Position numbers and translations under genes: made by a program. Below are positions 9,477 to 18,110 of a stretch of DNA of 53,537 bases, piece after piece. Origin of the DNA: Lentibacillus juripiscarius JCM 12147 (GTDB lineage: Bacteria > Bacillota > Bacilli > Bacillales_D > Amphibacillaceae); the NCBI GenBank assembly GCA_001311805.1, contig BBCA01000019.1, positions 1-53,537 of the forward strand, written 5' to 3'. How positions within the stretch are numbered: the stretch's first letter is position 1; every line of letters starts with the position of its first letter. The notes under the pieces were generated by a model. The model worked only from the letters and a program-made list of their open reading frames with translations, searched no databases and was not told the DNA's origin.

Positions 9477-9723
9477 GTTCTCGGACTCCTTTTATGAATG
9501 TTATCGAAAAACCCTATTATCGTCTTATAGCATTCCCAATTTCTACTGTTTAATTTACGGGATGAATGGATTAAGTGAGGACTGGTTCCCCATTTAATCG
9601 GCGATTTCCACATTTTCATCAGTCATTCTGCCATTGCCCCCCTTCCAAGGTGCGTTTTCATTTTGCCAAACAATATAAATTGATATAGTGGATATAGCAC
9701 ACAAATGAGGGGAGAGATTCTGT

Positions 9724-10176
9724 ATGGATATTTTGTACAAGCAGTTTGAAATTGCGCGCAATGGACTTTTGCGGGAATTAAATAATGCAGATGAGGGGGA
9801 AGTTGATGTACAGCCGGAAGGATTCAACAACAACATCCACTGGCATGCCGGACACGTGCTGACCGTTGCCGAGCAATTTTTGTTCGGGTTCCCGGATAAT
9901 TCCAGCCATCTTCCGCAAGACTATAAAGAATTGTTTGGAAATGGGTCATCCCCTGCCAACTGGCCTGCTAATGTGCCAAGCGTCCAGGAACTGACCGAAC
10001 AGCTTCAACAGCAGCTGGAACGCATGAAGCAAATACCAAGGGAAAAATTTGATGAAAAACTGGCTCAGCCGTTTCTTGGCGCAGAAACATTCGGTGAGCT
10101 GGCGGCGGTGGCCGTGATTCATGAAACAAACCATGCCGGCCGGATCAATTCCATGAAAAAAGCCGTCAATAAATAA
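9724..10176 (+). CDS. DinB family protein
   Basis: A 150-residue four-helix-bundle protein of the DinB/YfiT-like superfamily. Putative metal-binding histidines occur in NIHWHAGHVL (about residues 38-47) and VIHETNHAGRI (about residues 133-143), the pattern expected for a metal site in this superfamily, which includes thiol S-transferases. ATG at 9724 follows GAGGGGAGAG. The substrate is unknown. It converges on the CoA-transferase gene and shares its bidirectional terminator. Confidence 0.85.
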   Translation: MDILYKQFEIARNGLLRELNNADEGEVDVQPEGFNNNIHWHAGHVLTVAEQFLFGFPDNSSHLPQDYKELFGNGSSPANWPANVPSVQELTEQLQQQLERMKQIPREKFDEKLAQPFLGAETFGELAAVAVIHETNHAGRINSMKKAVNK

Positions 10177-10201
10177 AGTCTCATCAATTCACTTATAGTC
10201 G

Positions 10202-10232
10202 AAAAAACCACGCATCCCCAGCGTGGTTTTTC
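10202..10232. terminator. Bidirectional terminator
   Basis: AACCACGC (10206-10213) and GCGTGGTT (10221-10228) form a stem flanked by A6 on the left and T5 on the right, so it can stop transcripts from the DinB gene (+) and the CoA-transferase gene (-). Confidence 0.85.
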
Positions 10233-10276
10233 CTATTCTATGAACATTCACAAGCAGTGCAAATCCCCGAATCTCT

Positions 10277-11789
10277 TTAAACCGTTTCCAGAACGCGCTC
10301 GCGCATGGTGCCGTGTTCGGCAAAGTTGTGTGCCAGGAAAACGCTTTTTCCAGGACATGCGGTGTCTGGCCGCCGCGTTCAATTGCTTCCCGATAATAAT
10401 TCCACAACTGCTCCCGGTACATCGGGTGGGCGCAGTTTTCAATAATTTGCGGTACACGCTCTCTTGGCGCCAGCCCGCGCAGGTCAGCATAACCCTGCTC
10501 CGTGACAACGACATCCACATCATGTTCCGTGTGATCGATATGGGAGGCGTACGGAACGATGCTGGAAATGTCTCCACCTTTGGCAATCGATTTCGTAACA
10601 AAGATGGCCAGCTTGGCGTTACGGGCAAAGTCACCAGAGCCACCAATGCCATTCATCATCTTCGTACCGGACACATGCGTGGAATTGATGTTTCCATAAA
10701 TGTCAAACTCCAGCGCTGTGTTAATAGAAATCAGTCCGAGCCGTCGGATGATCTCCGGATGGTTGGAAATTTCCTGCGGACGCATTACCAGTTTATCGCG
10801 GTAGTTTTCAAACTGCGAAAAGACTTTTTCCATCTTGTCTTCGGACAGGGTGATCGAGCAGCAGGAAGCAAAGTCAACTTTGCCGGCGTCAATCAGGTCA
10901 AAAACAGCATCCTGCAGTACTTCTGAATAAACCTGGAGATGCTCAAACTCCGAATCAACCATGCCGTGCAGTACTGCGTTCGCAACGGAACCGATACCAG
11001 ATTGAATCGGTGCAAGCTGTTCGGTCAGCCGGCCGGACTTCACTTCGTCCCTCAGAAATTCAAGCAAGTGATCAGCCATCATTTTTGTTTCTTCATCAGG
11101 CTGGGTAATCGTTGATGGCGAATCTTTTTGCTCGGTGAATACAATCCCCTTAATTTTCGCTGGGTCGACTTTAATGCCTGACTCGCCAATCCGGTCTTCC
11201 GGCTTAGTCAAAGGGATTGGCTGGCGCTCGCCCTGTTTTGCAGGGCTATACAAATCGTGCACCCCTTCCAAAAGTTCTGGCTGGGCGGTGTTAATTTCAA
11301 CGATAATATTTTCTGCATTCTCAGCAAAAACGAGTGAATTGCCAATGGAGGTTGACGGAATAATGGTGCCGTCCTCCTTTATCGAAATCGCTTCCAAAAT
11401 AGCGTAATCAATTGTCTCAATCACATTGTGCCGAATCCACTCTGACGTATGTGATAAATGATGATCGACAAATAAGTGTTCACCCTGATTGATTTTTTTG
11501 CGCATGACGGGATCCGCCTGGAATGGAAGACGTTATTGATAATCCCGGCCTCGGCAAACATTTTATCGATATCGGAGCCAAGTGATGCCCCTGTGAATAC
11601 GTTTACTTTAAATGCTTCGTTTTCAGATCTATTTACAAGTGCAGTTGGCACCGCCTTCACGTCACCGGCACGTGTAAAACCGCTCATTCCCAATGTCATG
11701 CCATCCTTGATCCATGAGGCAGCATCTTCTGCTGAAACAACACGGTCATGGAGGCGTTCGTCATGAATACGATCCACATGAGCTGTCAT
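10277..11789 (-). CDS. Acetyl-CoA hydrolase/succinate CoA-transferase family protein (two frameshifts)
   Basis: Class I CoA-transferase (Cat1/ScpC/AarC type), likely moving CoA between succinate or propionate and acetate. About 505 residues. Family stretches: GMTLGMSGFTRAGDVKAVP near the N-terminus; FVDHHLSHTSEW; IQSGIGSVANAVL; STHVSGTKMMNGIGGSGDFA (CoA-binding glycine loop); VVTEQGYADLRGLAPRERV. One lost A at 11533-11534 (minus strand) hides IINKRLPFQADPVMRKK. A lost T at 10322-10324 hides the true end, FAEHGTMRERVLETV and then TAA at 10277, instead of a spurious tail ending at 10189. Start ATG at 11789 has AAAGGGG upstream. Confidence 0.88.
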
Positions 11790-11973
11790 GTTGAAACCCC
11801 TTTCTTACATGTTTTAAAACTATTCTACCGTAACAGCCAGGGGTTATTGGCATTTTATGAAGGGAATAGCAATTTTTCACGCTGGGAGAGGGCATTTGAT
11901 GGGTGAAACAGAAGAAAAATGCAAAAGGCAGATATTTTGTGACTGAATGTGAATTTGTATGGTTTTGGCCGCA

Positions 11974-12345
11974 CGGGTTGATATTCGGGGGCTACTACGG
12001 TCGATTCTTCTGCTTCTCCGGTTGATATTCGGTGGCTCCGGTCGATTCCTTTGTTTCTCCGGTCGATTCTTCTGTTTTCCGGTCGATATCGGGCGCTCCG
12101 GTTGATTCTTCTGCTCCTCCGGTTGATATTCGGGGGCTCCGGTCGATTCTTCTGTTTCCGGTTGATATTCGGGTGGTTCCGGTCGATTCTTCTGTTTCTC
12201 CGGTTGATATTCGGGTGGTTCCGGTCGATTCTTCTGCTTCTCCGGTCGATATTCGGGGGCTCCGGTCGATTCTTCTGCTTCTCCGGTCGATATCGGGCGC
12301 CTTCGGTTGATATACACTCCCGAGCGATTGATATCCAGAATGCTC
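11974..12345 (+). repeat. 21-bp array B: about 18 CGGTYGAT units
   Basis: Eighteen consecutive units of 19-25 bp (mostly 20-21) begin with CGGTTGAT or CGGTCGAT. Two tail types mostly alternate: ATTCGGGGGCTC and TCTTCTGCTTCTC, so the higher-order repeat is about 41-42 bp. It fills most of the 629-bp gap between the start of the CoA-transferase gene and the end of the LytTR gene, both on the minus strand. The array is open in several frames on both strands because the unit contains no stop codons, but unit lengths of 19-21 bp shift the frame repeatedly and there is no ribosome binding site. Confidence 0.9.
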
Positions 12346-12418
12346 AGGCTGCCACTCCCACCATCCACGCCGACCGCACATACCAGCCGGCAGCAGCTCA
12401 CAACAGCCGCCCAGCCCG

Positions 12419-13063
12419 CTAAAACCCGAGCAGCTTCCGAAAGTAGCTCGAATACGACTGGCTGACCGGGACTTGGCCGCCATTATCCATTGCCAGCAGA
12501 AATGTCGAGTGGGTGTCCGGGTAAATATCTGTAATATGGTGCACATTAACAATAAACGACCGATGACAGCGGATAAATGTCTCCCGTGGCAGTGAGTATT
12601 CATAGTCCTGCAGCGCGCGTTTTGTTGTGCCGGCAAATTCCTTTGCGAACACGTAAGTTTTCCGGTCTTTTGCTTCCAGATAGACTACATCATGAAATGG
12701 GATTGGTTTCCACCCGTCTGCCGTTTTGACCGTGACCACGGATTTGCCTTCTGTCATTACCGGGTAAATCGCGGTAACGCACCCTTGCAATATTCCGTCT
12801 TGGTGAAACGGGACAGCCATTCCGTGATACGGTACGCCGAACACACTGCGATCAATGAATTCGGACACTTTTTGCCCTGAATGTAATGCTTTATGTGCAA
12901 TCGTTCCTTCAATAACCGGGTCCCCCGGCGCTATTTTTAAATCAATTCGTTTGCTCGGCCGGTAATAGATATATTCCGCTGTATCGGAAACAGCGATGGA
13001 TATTTCATCTGAAAAAAGTTCCCCGACGACATCAAATAGGGAACCGAACGTTAAACGATCCAT
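12419..13063 (-). CDS. LytTR-domain transcriptional regulator
   Basis: A 214-residue DNA-binding regulator. The C-terminal about 100 residues form a LytTR domain (DVVYLEAKDRKTYVFAKE, then PRETFIRCHRSFIVNVHHI and VPVSQSYSSYFRKLL). The N-terminal about 110 residues (SIAVSDTAEYIYYRPSKRID and onward to VTAIYP) look like a small sensor domain of PAS/GAF-like size; no ligand can be assigned. There is no receiver domain, so it is probably a one-component regulator. ATG at 13063 has GGAAAGGTG 9 nt upstream; an in-frame GTG at 13075 lies inside that ribosome site. It is divergent from the NADH dehydrogenase gene with 145 bp between them, so that gene is a likely target. Confidence 0.85.
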   Translation of the reverse strand: MDRLTFGSLFDVVGELFSDEISIAVSDTAEYIYYRPSKRIDLKIAPGDPVIEGTIAHKALHSGQKVSEFIDRSVFGVPYHGMAVPFHQDGILQGCVTAIYPVMTEGKSVVTVKTADGWKPIPFHDVVYLEAKDRKTYVFAKEFAGTTKRALQDYEYSLPRETFIRCHRSFIVNVHHITDIYPDTHSTFLLAMDNGGQVPVSQSYSSYFRKLLGF

Positions 13064-13208
13064 GTGACAAGACACCTTTCCTGCAATGTTCTAATGCTAC
13101 TGTATCATTGCCGGAAATAAAACAACAATTCCTATGTTTCCCTAGTTTTCCATCGGCAGTTTTGGTAATCTTAACAGTAAGAGCAATCATACATAAGGAG
13201 TTTTCGTC

Positions 13209-14270
13209 ATGAAGAATATCGTTGTCCTTGGCGGTGGCTATGGCGGCGTCAATATCATCCAAAACCTGATTGAGCAGGACCTGCCGGAAGATGTGCATTT
13301 TACGGTGATTGACCGCAATCCATACCACTCCATTAAAACAGAATTTTACACGATTGCGGCGGGCACATCCGCTGATACAAATGTGCGCATGGATTTCCCG
13401 GAACATGATAAAATCAGTTACATTTTTGCAGAAGTCAAACACATTGATGCTGAAAACAGGCAAATTCTTTTCCAAGATCGCAGTGAGCCTGCTGCATACG
13501 ATTATTTAATCATTGGCTTGGGTTGTGAGGATAATTACCATGGTGTGGAAGGGGCTGCGGAGTACACCGAAAGCATTCAGACATTTCATGGTGCGCGTCA
13601 CGCGGGAATGGCGGTCGGCAATCTGAAGGCGTACGGGAAAGCCACTATTGTCGGTGCGGGCCTCAGCGGCATTGAAGTTGCAGCGGAAATTCACGAAAGC
13701 AGGCCAGATCTGAATATCCGCCTTCTGGACCGGGGTACATCGGTTCTAAAGGCATTTGACCGCAAGATTCAAAACTATGTGGAAGACTGGTTCATGAAAA
13801 ATGATGTAGAAGTGCTGCACGAGGCAAACGTCGAATATGTTGAAAAAGACGGCGTTTGCAACAATGGTGTTTGCTATGTGAACGATGTCACTATCTGGAC
13901 GGCTGGTGTACGCCCGAACAAACTGGTGCGCGAGTTGCCGTATAAAAAAGATGAGCAGGACAAAATAGTTGTCAATAACTTTTACCAGGTGCCCAAGGAT
14001 CCGCAAGTGTATGTCGTCGGTGACTGCGCTTCTTCGGAGCATTCCCCGAGTGCCCAGCTCGCCCGGCAGCAGGGAGAGCAAATCGCGGATGTCCTTTATG
14101 CAGTCCTAAAAGGAGAAGAACCGAAAGAGCCTGGCAAGCTCAAACTAAAAGGAACACTCGGATCGCTTGGCAGTTCAGAAGGATTCGGCGAGATGATGTC
14201 CCAGTCGGTCGTCGGCTATATTCCGCGGCTGGCCAAATCCGGGGTACTGTGGCTGAACAAACGGCACTAA
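13209..14270 (+). CDS. NAD(P)/FAD-dependent oxidoreductase, YumB-like type II NADH dehydrogenase
   Basis: Peripheral membrane flavoprotein passing electrons from NADH to quinone without proton pumping. The 353 residues contain the FAD-binding loop VLGGGYGGVN (residues 6-15), the NAD-binding loop ATIVGAGLSGIEVAAEI in the middle, the segment TIWTAGVRPN, and the FAD-contact motif VYVVGDCAS. Length and domain order match the Bacillus YumB/YutJ group rather than the longer Ndh (YjlD). ATG at 13209 is preceded by AAGGAG. Frame intact, own terminator. The divergent LytTR gene may control it. Confidence 0.88.
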   Translation: MKNIVVLGGGYGGVNIIQNLIEQDLPEDVHFTVIDRNPYHSIKTEFYTIAAGTSADTNVRMDFPEHDKISYIFAEVKHIDAENRQILFQDRSEPAAYDYLIIGLGCEDNYHGVEGAAEYTESIQTFHGARHAGMAVGNLKAYGKATIVGAGLSGIEVAAEIHESRPDLNIRLLDRGTSVLKAFDRKIQNYVEDWFMKNDVEVLHEANVEYVEKDGVCNNGVCYVNDVTIWTAGVRPNKLVRELPYKKDEQDKIVVNNFYQVPKDPQVYVVGDCASSEHSPSAQLARQQGEQIADVLYAVLKGEEPKEPGKLKLKGTLGSLGSSEGFGEMMSQSVVGYIPRLAKSGVLWLNKRH

Positions 14271-14315
14271 GAACGAACCGCTAGCATACAATCGTAAAAT
14301 CAAAAGCAATTCATT

Positions 14316-14347
14316 TCGGGCAGTCGCTAAAAGACCGCCCGATTTTT
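14316..14347 (+). terminator. Terminator of the NADH dehydrogenase gene
   Basis: TCGGGCAGTC (14316-14325) pairs with GACCGCCCGA (14333-14342) with one mismatch, followed by TTTTT. It lies between two convergent genes. Confidence 0.8.
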
Positions 14348-14350
14348 GCT

Positions 14351-14668
14351 TTACGAAACTGCCTTCAGCCCAACCACCCCAACAATAATCGCAGCAAGAC
14401 TTACAATTCGGGACAGGCTTCTCGATTCCCCGAAAAAAAGCATATTCACCAATACCGCACCAGCCGTACCAATGCCAACCCATACTGCATAGGCAACACT
14501 TACCGGCAAGTATGCAAAAGCCTGATAAAGCATTGCTACGGAGGTGCATAACCCGCCTACGTAAAGAACGCCATTTTTGAATGACTTGTTTTGACTCAAT
14601 AATTTCAGACCAATAACGCCACTTATTTCGAACATCGATGCCAGTAATATAAAAATCCACCCCATCAA
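14351..14668 (-). CDS. Small multidrug resistance (SMR) protein, subunit 2 (YkkD-like)
   Basis: Four-helix SMR exporter subunit, 105 residues. The essential membrane glutamate is Glu14 in SMFEISGVIGLKLL, and the family motif PVSVAYAVWVGIGTAGAVLVNMLFF (helix 2-3 region) is complete. Its start overlaps the end of the upstream SMR gene by 4 bp (ATGA), which indicates translational coupling; paired SMR genes of this kind form heterodimers in B. subtilis (YkkCD, EbrAB). Substrates in this family are cationic drugs or guanidinium. The TetR gene upstream probably controls both. Confidence 0.9.
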   Translation of the reverse strand: MMGWIFILLASMFEISGVIGLKLLSQNKSFKNGVLYVGGLCTSVAMLYQAFAYLPVSVAYAVWVGIGTAGAVLVNMLFFGESRSLSRIVSLAAIIVGVVGLKAVS

Positions 14669-15011
14669 TAAGAACCTCCTTCCGCACGTTTCTCGCCCGC
14701 ACGATCGGCAATTTTCAGCCCGATTACTCCGGCCATCAGAAGCATGATGAAAAACATTTTAATCACATTCAGACTGCCATTAAATAAAAAGACATCCATC
14801 AATGCCGTTCCCACTGTGCCTGCTGCCGCAAAAATGGCGTAAACAGTTCCGGTAGGCAATACTTCACAAGCCTTCCGGAGACATTCCAGGTCCAGTAACA
14901 TCACAAGCACAATTAGAATCCAGTGCCACCAATGGAAGCAATATTAAAACCGAGCACCCAGCACAGCTCCAGCAGGCAGACGAGTATAAGGTAGATCCAT
15001 GATTTATTCAT
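14665..15011 (-). CDS. SMR protein, subunit 1 (YkkC-like; one frameshift)
   Basis: Partner SMR subunit of about 115 residues. The N-terminal part reads MNKSWIYLILVCLLELCWVLG with the conserved glutamate at position 15; one C is missing near 14934, after which the frame continues ILIVLVMLLDLECLRKACEV and PTGTVYAIFAAAGTVGTALMD. ATG at 15011 has GAGGTG 9 nt upstream; a downstream-only reading starting at 14910 would lose the first helix and the glutamate. It lies between tetR and subunit 2, with a TetR-type operator directly upstream. No guanidine riboswitch is visible. Confidence 0.82.
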
Positions 15012-15032
15012 TGCTAACAGCACCTCTTTCCG

Positions 15033-15049
15033 TGACTGACATTCAGTCA
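15033..15049. promoter_or_regulatory. Operator palindrome TGACTGA-CAT-TCAGTCA
   Basis: Perfect 7-bp inverted repeat with a 3-bp centre, between the tetR stop and the SMR operon start. A near copy lies upstream of tetR at 15676-15692. Such paired 17-bp palindromes are typical of TetR-family operators. Confidence 0.75.
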
Positions 15050-15082
15050 TTTTTGCGTAAATGAGCAAGGGACATCACACCA

Positions 15083-15654
15083 TTAAAGTCCCAGCGCATG
15101 CCCAGCAAATTTCAACACTTCTTTTTTCTTTAATTCAGCAGTCTTTTCATCCTGATGACTGTACATATACGTTTGTTCTGCTGCTTCTTCAATTAGTCCA
15201 ATCAAAATCTCTGCTGTACGCTGCGGGTGCAGGGAGTCCCGGATAACTCCATCCGCTTTCGCCTTTTCAAGCTGATTGCCGAGCCATGCATAATAAGATT
15301 CATAAATCGTCTCCCACTCTTGCATATACTCGGCTGATGCGAGTCCCGCATAAATTAGCGCGAACACATCCCGGTACTCTTTCGTCATGTCAAACACAAT
15401 ATCGACAACCACCTCCAGCTTCTGGGAAAATGGTAATCCCTCATGCACATGTTTCTGAATCTCCTGCAGTATCTTTTCCGTCATAACTTCTGCGATGGAA
15501 AGCATGACCGCAAGTTTGGAGGAAAATATAAATAAAAGGTACCCTGCGCAATGCCTGCTCCTTTGACAATGTCCGAAACCTTGGCCTTTTCCATACCTTT
15601 CTCACGAAAAACGTTAATGGCGGATTGAATAATTTTTTCTTTTTTATTGTCCAT
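15083..15654 (-). CDS. TetR/AcrR family regulator (one frameshift)
   Basis: About 191 residues. The N-terminal DNA-binding domain is MDNKKEKIIQSAINVFREKG followed by the helix-turn-helix AKVSDIVKGAGIAQGTFYLYF; one T is missing in the run at 15523-15526, after which SSKLAVMLSIAEVMTEKIL leads into the helical ligand-binding domain. ATG at 15654 has GGAGAG upstream. It is the first gene of a minus-strand cluster with the SMR pair, and matching palindromes precede both tetR and the SMR genes, so it probably represses itself and the exporters until a substrate binds. Confidence 0.85.
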
Positions 15655-15675
15655 TTAAAAGTCTCTCCAATATCA

Positions 15676-15692
15676 TGACTGACTCTCATTCA
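15676..15692. promoter_or_regulatory. Second operator palindrome TGACTGA-CTC-TCATTCA
   Basis: Same half-site as at 15033-15049, with one mismatch in the right arm, about 20 bp upstream of the tetR start. Likely the autoregulatory site. Confidence 0.65.
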
Positions 15693-15780
15693 TTCTACGT
15701 TAACTCATCACTGCTGTCAAATTTAGGGATGCCTTTTATTTCTAGTTCTGTTCACATAATGATATAATTAATGCAAAATC

Positions 15781-15803
15781 TATAAGTGCTTATAAGTGCT
15801 TAT
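15781..15803 (+). repeat. Tandem 10-bp repeat TATAAGTGCT in a leader
   Basis: TATAAGTGCT occurs twice head to tail (15781-15800) about 80 bp upstream of the first DUF1538 gene. The purpose is unknown; it could be an operator or a chance duplication. Confidence 0.35.
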
Positions 15804-15876
15804 CTTCTCATTTTGCCTTTCTCTTGCAAGATAATTTCTTCCTGTTCGAGTCACCAACTGCTTCTGGGGGTTTTTC

Positions 15877-16569
15877 ATGGACAACATTAATGAAACAGTA
15901 TTGGAAGTCATTTATTCTATTTTACCGATTGCCGTTGTCATAACGGTGCTGCAATTTACGATCATCTGGCTGCCAATGGAGGCATTTGTGCAGTTTTTGA
16001 TTGGCGTTGTATTTGTCGGAATCGGACTCATCCTTTTTTTTACTCGGCGTCAATGTCGGACTGCTACCGGTTGGGGAAATGATCGGTTCCGCTCTGACGA
16101 AAACGAAAATGCTGTGGGTTATCGTATTGTTCGGGTTTTGCTGGGGGCGGTTGTGACAATCGCAGAACCGGATGTCCGGGTGCTTTCCTCGCAAATTGAT
16201 GAAGTCTCAGGTGGTGCGATTCCACAGAGTACCCTTATTCTCGCTGTTGCGCTTGGGGTCGGAATTTTCGTCGGACTAGCCATGCTGCGGATCATCTTCA
16301 ACATCAGCATTGTCTATCTGCTGGCTGGCGGGTATGGGCTAATCTTTTTGATTGCAGCGTTCACCCCGTCGCAATTTGTGCCCATTTCCTTTGATGCGGG
16401 CGGTGTGACAACCGGCCCGCTGACAGTCCCATTTGTGCTGGCACTGGGGGTCGGTGTTGCCACGGTGATCAGGGGTAAATCAGCGTCAAGTGACGGGTTC
16501 GGCCTTGTCGGACTTGCCTCCATTGGCCCGATTTTGTCCGTGCTGATTCTGGGAGTGATATACGGATGA
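15877..16569 (+). CDS. DUF1538 membrane protein, first copy (two compensating frameshifts)
   Basis: Polytopic membrane protein of 230 residues from the DUF1538 family, of unknown function. The stretch AVVTIAEPDVRVLSSQIDEVSGGAIP and the later PISFDAGGVTTGPLTVPFV are family-type motifs. Residues about 55-87 are frameshifted: an extra T in the T8 run 16034-16041 and a missing T at 16136-16139 cancel out. Corrected, the segment reads GLILFLLGVNVGLLPVGEMI and continues as membrane sequence, so the open frame is misleading there. It overlaps the second copy by ATGA. The neighbouring tandem-PII gene suggests a PII-controlled transporter. Confidence 0.82.
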   Translation: MDNINETVLEVIYSILPIAVVITVLQFTIIWLPMEAFVQFLIGVVFVGIGLILFFTRRQCRTATGWGNDRFRSDENENAVGYRIVRVLLGAVVTIAEPDVRVLSSQIDEVSGGAIPQSTLILAVALGVGIFVGLAMLRIIFNISIVYLLAGGYGLIFLIAAFTPSQFVPISFDAGGVTTGPLTVPFVLALGVGVATVIRGKSASSDGFGLVGLASIGPILSVLILGVIYG

Positions 16570-17333
16570 ACCTGCAAATATTTGAGGGCTTTGGCCAGAC
16601 GATGCAGGAGGTGGCCATTGCTTTACTGCCCCTGGCCATCCTGTTTGCGATTTTTCATTTTGTCTTTTTAAAACTGCCACTTCGGAAATTATTGGATATT
16701 GGCATTGGCTTTGTCCTGACATTCGCCGGTCTGTCCTTGTTCCTGCAAGGTGTTCACATTGGCTTCATGCCATTTGGAGAAAAATGGGTGGCGTTTTAGG
16801 CGGTCTGTCCTACCGTTGGGTTTTAATTCCGATTGGCTTTGTAATTGGTTTTTGCCATTTATGCTGAACCCGCCGTCGCTGTCATGGTCGAGCAGGCCGA
16901 GAAAGTTTCCGGCGGTTATATACCGGAAAAACTCCTGCTGTACACACTGTCAATCGGTGTCGGCATATCGGTAGCACTTTCCATGGTTCGTTTAATTTAT
17001 GGCTTTTCCCTATGGTATTTTATCATTCCGGGTTATATAATAGCATTTGTTATGATACGCTATGCACCAAAGACATTTACCTCCATCGCCTTTGATTCTG
17101 GTGGCGTGTCAACCGGACCAATGACCGCAACGTTTGTCCTGGCTATGTTCACCGGCATCGCCAGCCAAATTGAAGGCCGTGATCCGCTCCTGGACGGGTT
17201 TGGAATGGTTGCAATGGTTGCGCTGGCCCCTATATTATCAGTACTAACGCTCGGAATATTGTTCAGCAGAAAGGAGAAAGGTCAGTATGCCAGTGACGAT
17301 TCAAGGGCAAAAGCTCATCATCACGATCGTTAA
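16566..17333 (+). CDS. DUF1538 membrane protein, second copy (two frameshifts)
   Basis: Second DUF1538 protein, about 256 residues, translationally coupled to the first through an ATGA overlap. An A is missing at about 16780-16783 and an extra T lies at about 16850-16854; corrected, the sequence runs FMPFGEKMGGVLGGLSYRW, then GFAIYAEPAVAVMVEQAEKV, paralleling the AEPDVRVL segment of copy one. Its later half repeats the motif SIAFDSGGVSTGPMTATFV, matching SFDAGGVTTGPLTVPFV in copy one. The two proteins therefore look like halves of one heterodimeric or pseudo-symmetric complex. The C-terminal tail overlaps the PII gene by 47 bp in another frame, or an unseen indel hides an earlier stop. Confidence 0.8.
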
Positions 17334-18048
17334 AAAGATAAGGCTAAAAAGGTGGTTCAGGCTTCCCGAAACGCCGGTGCTCAGGGTGGAACCACCCTTT
17401 TTGGGGACGGATTCCGGCTTAATGAAAAAAGCGTATTCTGGGTATACCGGTTGAACGCGAAAGAGCCGTCATACTGACACTTGTATCTGACGAGATTTTT
17501 GAGGATGTGAAGGAGGCCATCATTGCTTCCGTCCATTTGGATAAACCAAGACAGGGCATTGGCTTTGTGATCGACACAAAGCACATTTCTGGCATTCACC
17601 ACTTGCTCGGATGGAATGGAGAAAGTGCCGAAACGGCCAAAGAGGGGGCAGCTGTCACAATGAATGAGCAAAAAGAGTTATACGATTTAATCATTACGAT
17701 CGTCAACAGAGGCGATTCAGAAAAGTAATCGATGCAACCAGAAAGGGTGGCGCTGAAGGCGGAACAATCCTGCACGGGCGGGGAACTGGTGTCCATGAAA
17801 AAGCTAAGCTGTTCAATATTATGATCGAACCGGAAAAGGAAATGGTGCTGACCCTGATTGAAAAGGACAAAACGAAACAAGTGCTGCAAACAATTAACGA
17901 AGATGCAGAGCTGAAAAAGCCGGGCAAGGGAATCGCCTTCGTTCTGGAAGTGGATAGCACCGTCGGAATCAGCCATGAAATGAATGAAAAAGTGCGTGAA
18001 GAATATAAGAAGCAAAAGAAGAAAAAGAAAGAGAAGAAGGAAGAGTGA
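17287..18048 (+). CDS. Tandem PII-like signalling protein (three frameshifts)
   Basis: Reconstructed protein of about 254 residues with two PII-type domains in one chain. Domain 1 begins KLIITIVKKDKAKKVVQASR and contains GGTTLFGDGFRL, PVERERAVILTLVSDEIF and KPRQGIGFVID; domain 2 begins ELYDLIITIVNRGDSEKVID and contains GGAEGGTILHGRG and KPGKGIAFVLEVDSTVGI. Lost bases near 17335, in the A6 run near 17425 and near 17726 break the frame. PII proteins sense nitrogen, energy or carbon metabolites and gate transporters or enzymes. ATG at 17287 has AAGGAGAAAGG upstream. The C-terminus is a lysine/glutamate run ending in the terminator stem. Neither half keeps the classical PII T-loop tyrosine region. 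Confidence 0.78.
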
Positions 18049-18070
18049 TGGGGGCTCTTCCTTCTTTTTG
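18034..18070 (+). terminator. Terminator of the DUF1538-PII operon
   Basis: Perfect 12-bp stem AAGAAGGAAGAG (18034-18045) with CTCTTCCTTCTT (18055-18066), then TTT. The left arm is inside the last codons of the PII gene. Confidence 0.9.
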
Positions 18071-18110
18071 TGTGAAGTGGTTCTAGAATCCGGACTCGCC
18101 AGCGCCCTCG

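Noticed and set aside
11877..12636. Long open frames across array B on both strands (Glu/Pro-rich repeat protein on minus)
   Set aside because: The repeat unit has no stop codons, so all frames stay open. Unit lengths vary between 19 and 21 bp, no ribosome binding site is present, and part of the frame lies antisense within the LytTR gene.
15012..15082. Guanidine (ykkC) riboswitch before the SMR pair
   Set aside because: The gap between tetR and the SMR genes is only about 70 bp and contains a TetR-type palindrome; there is no room or structure for the riboswitch.
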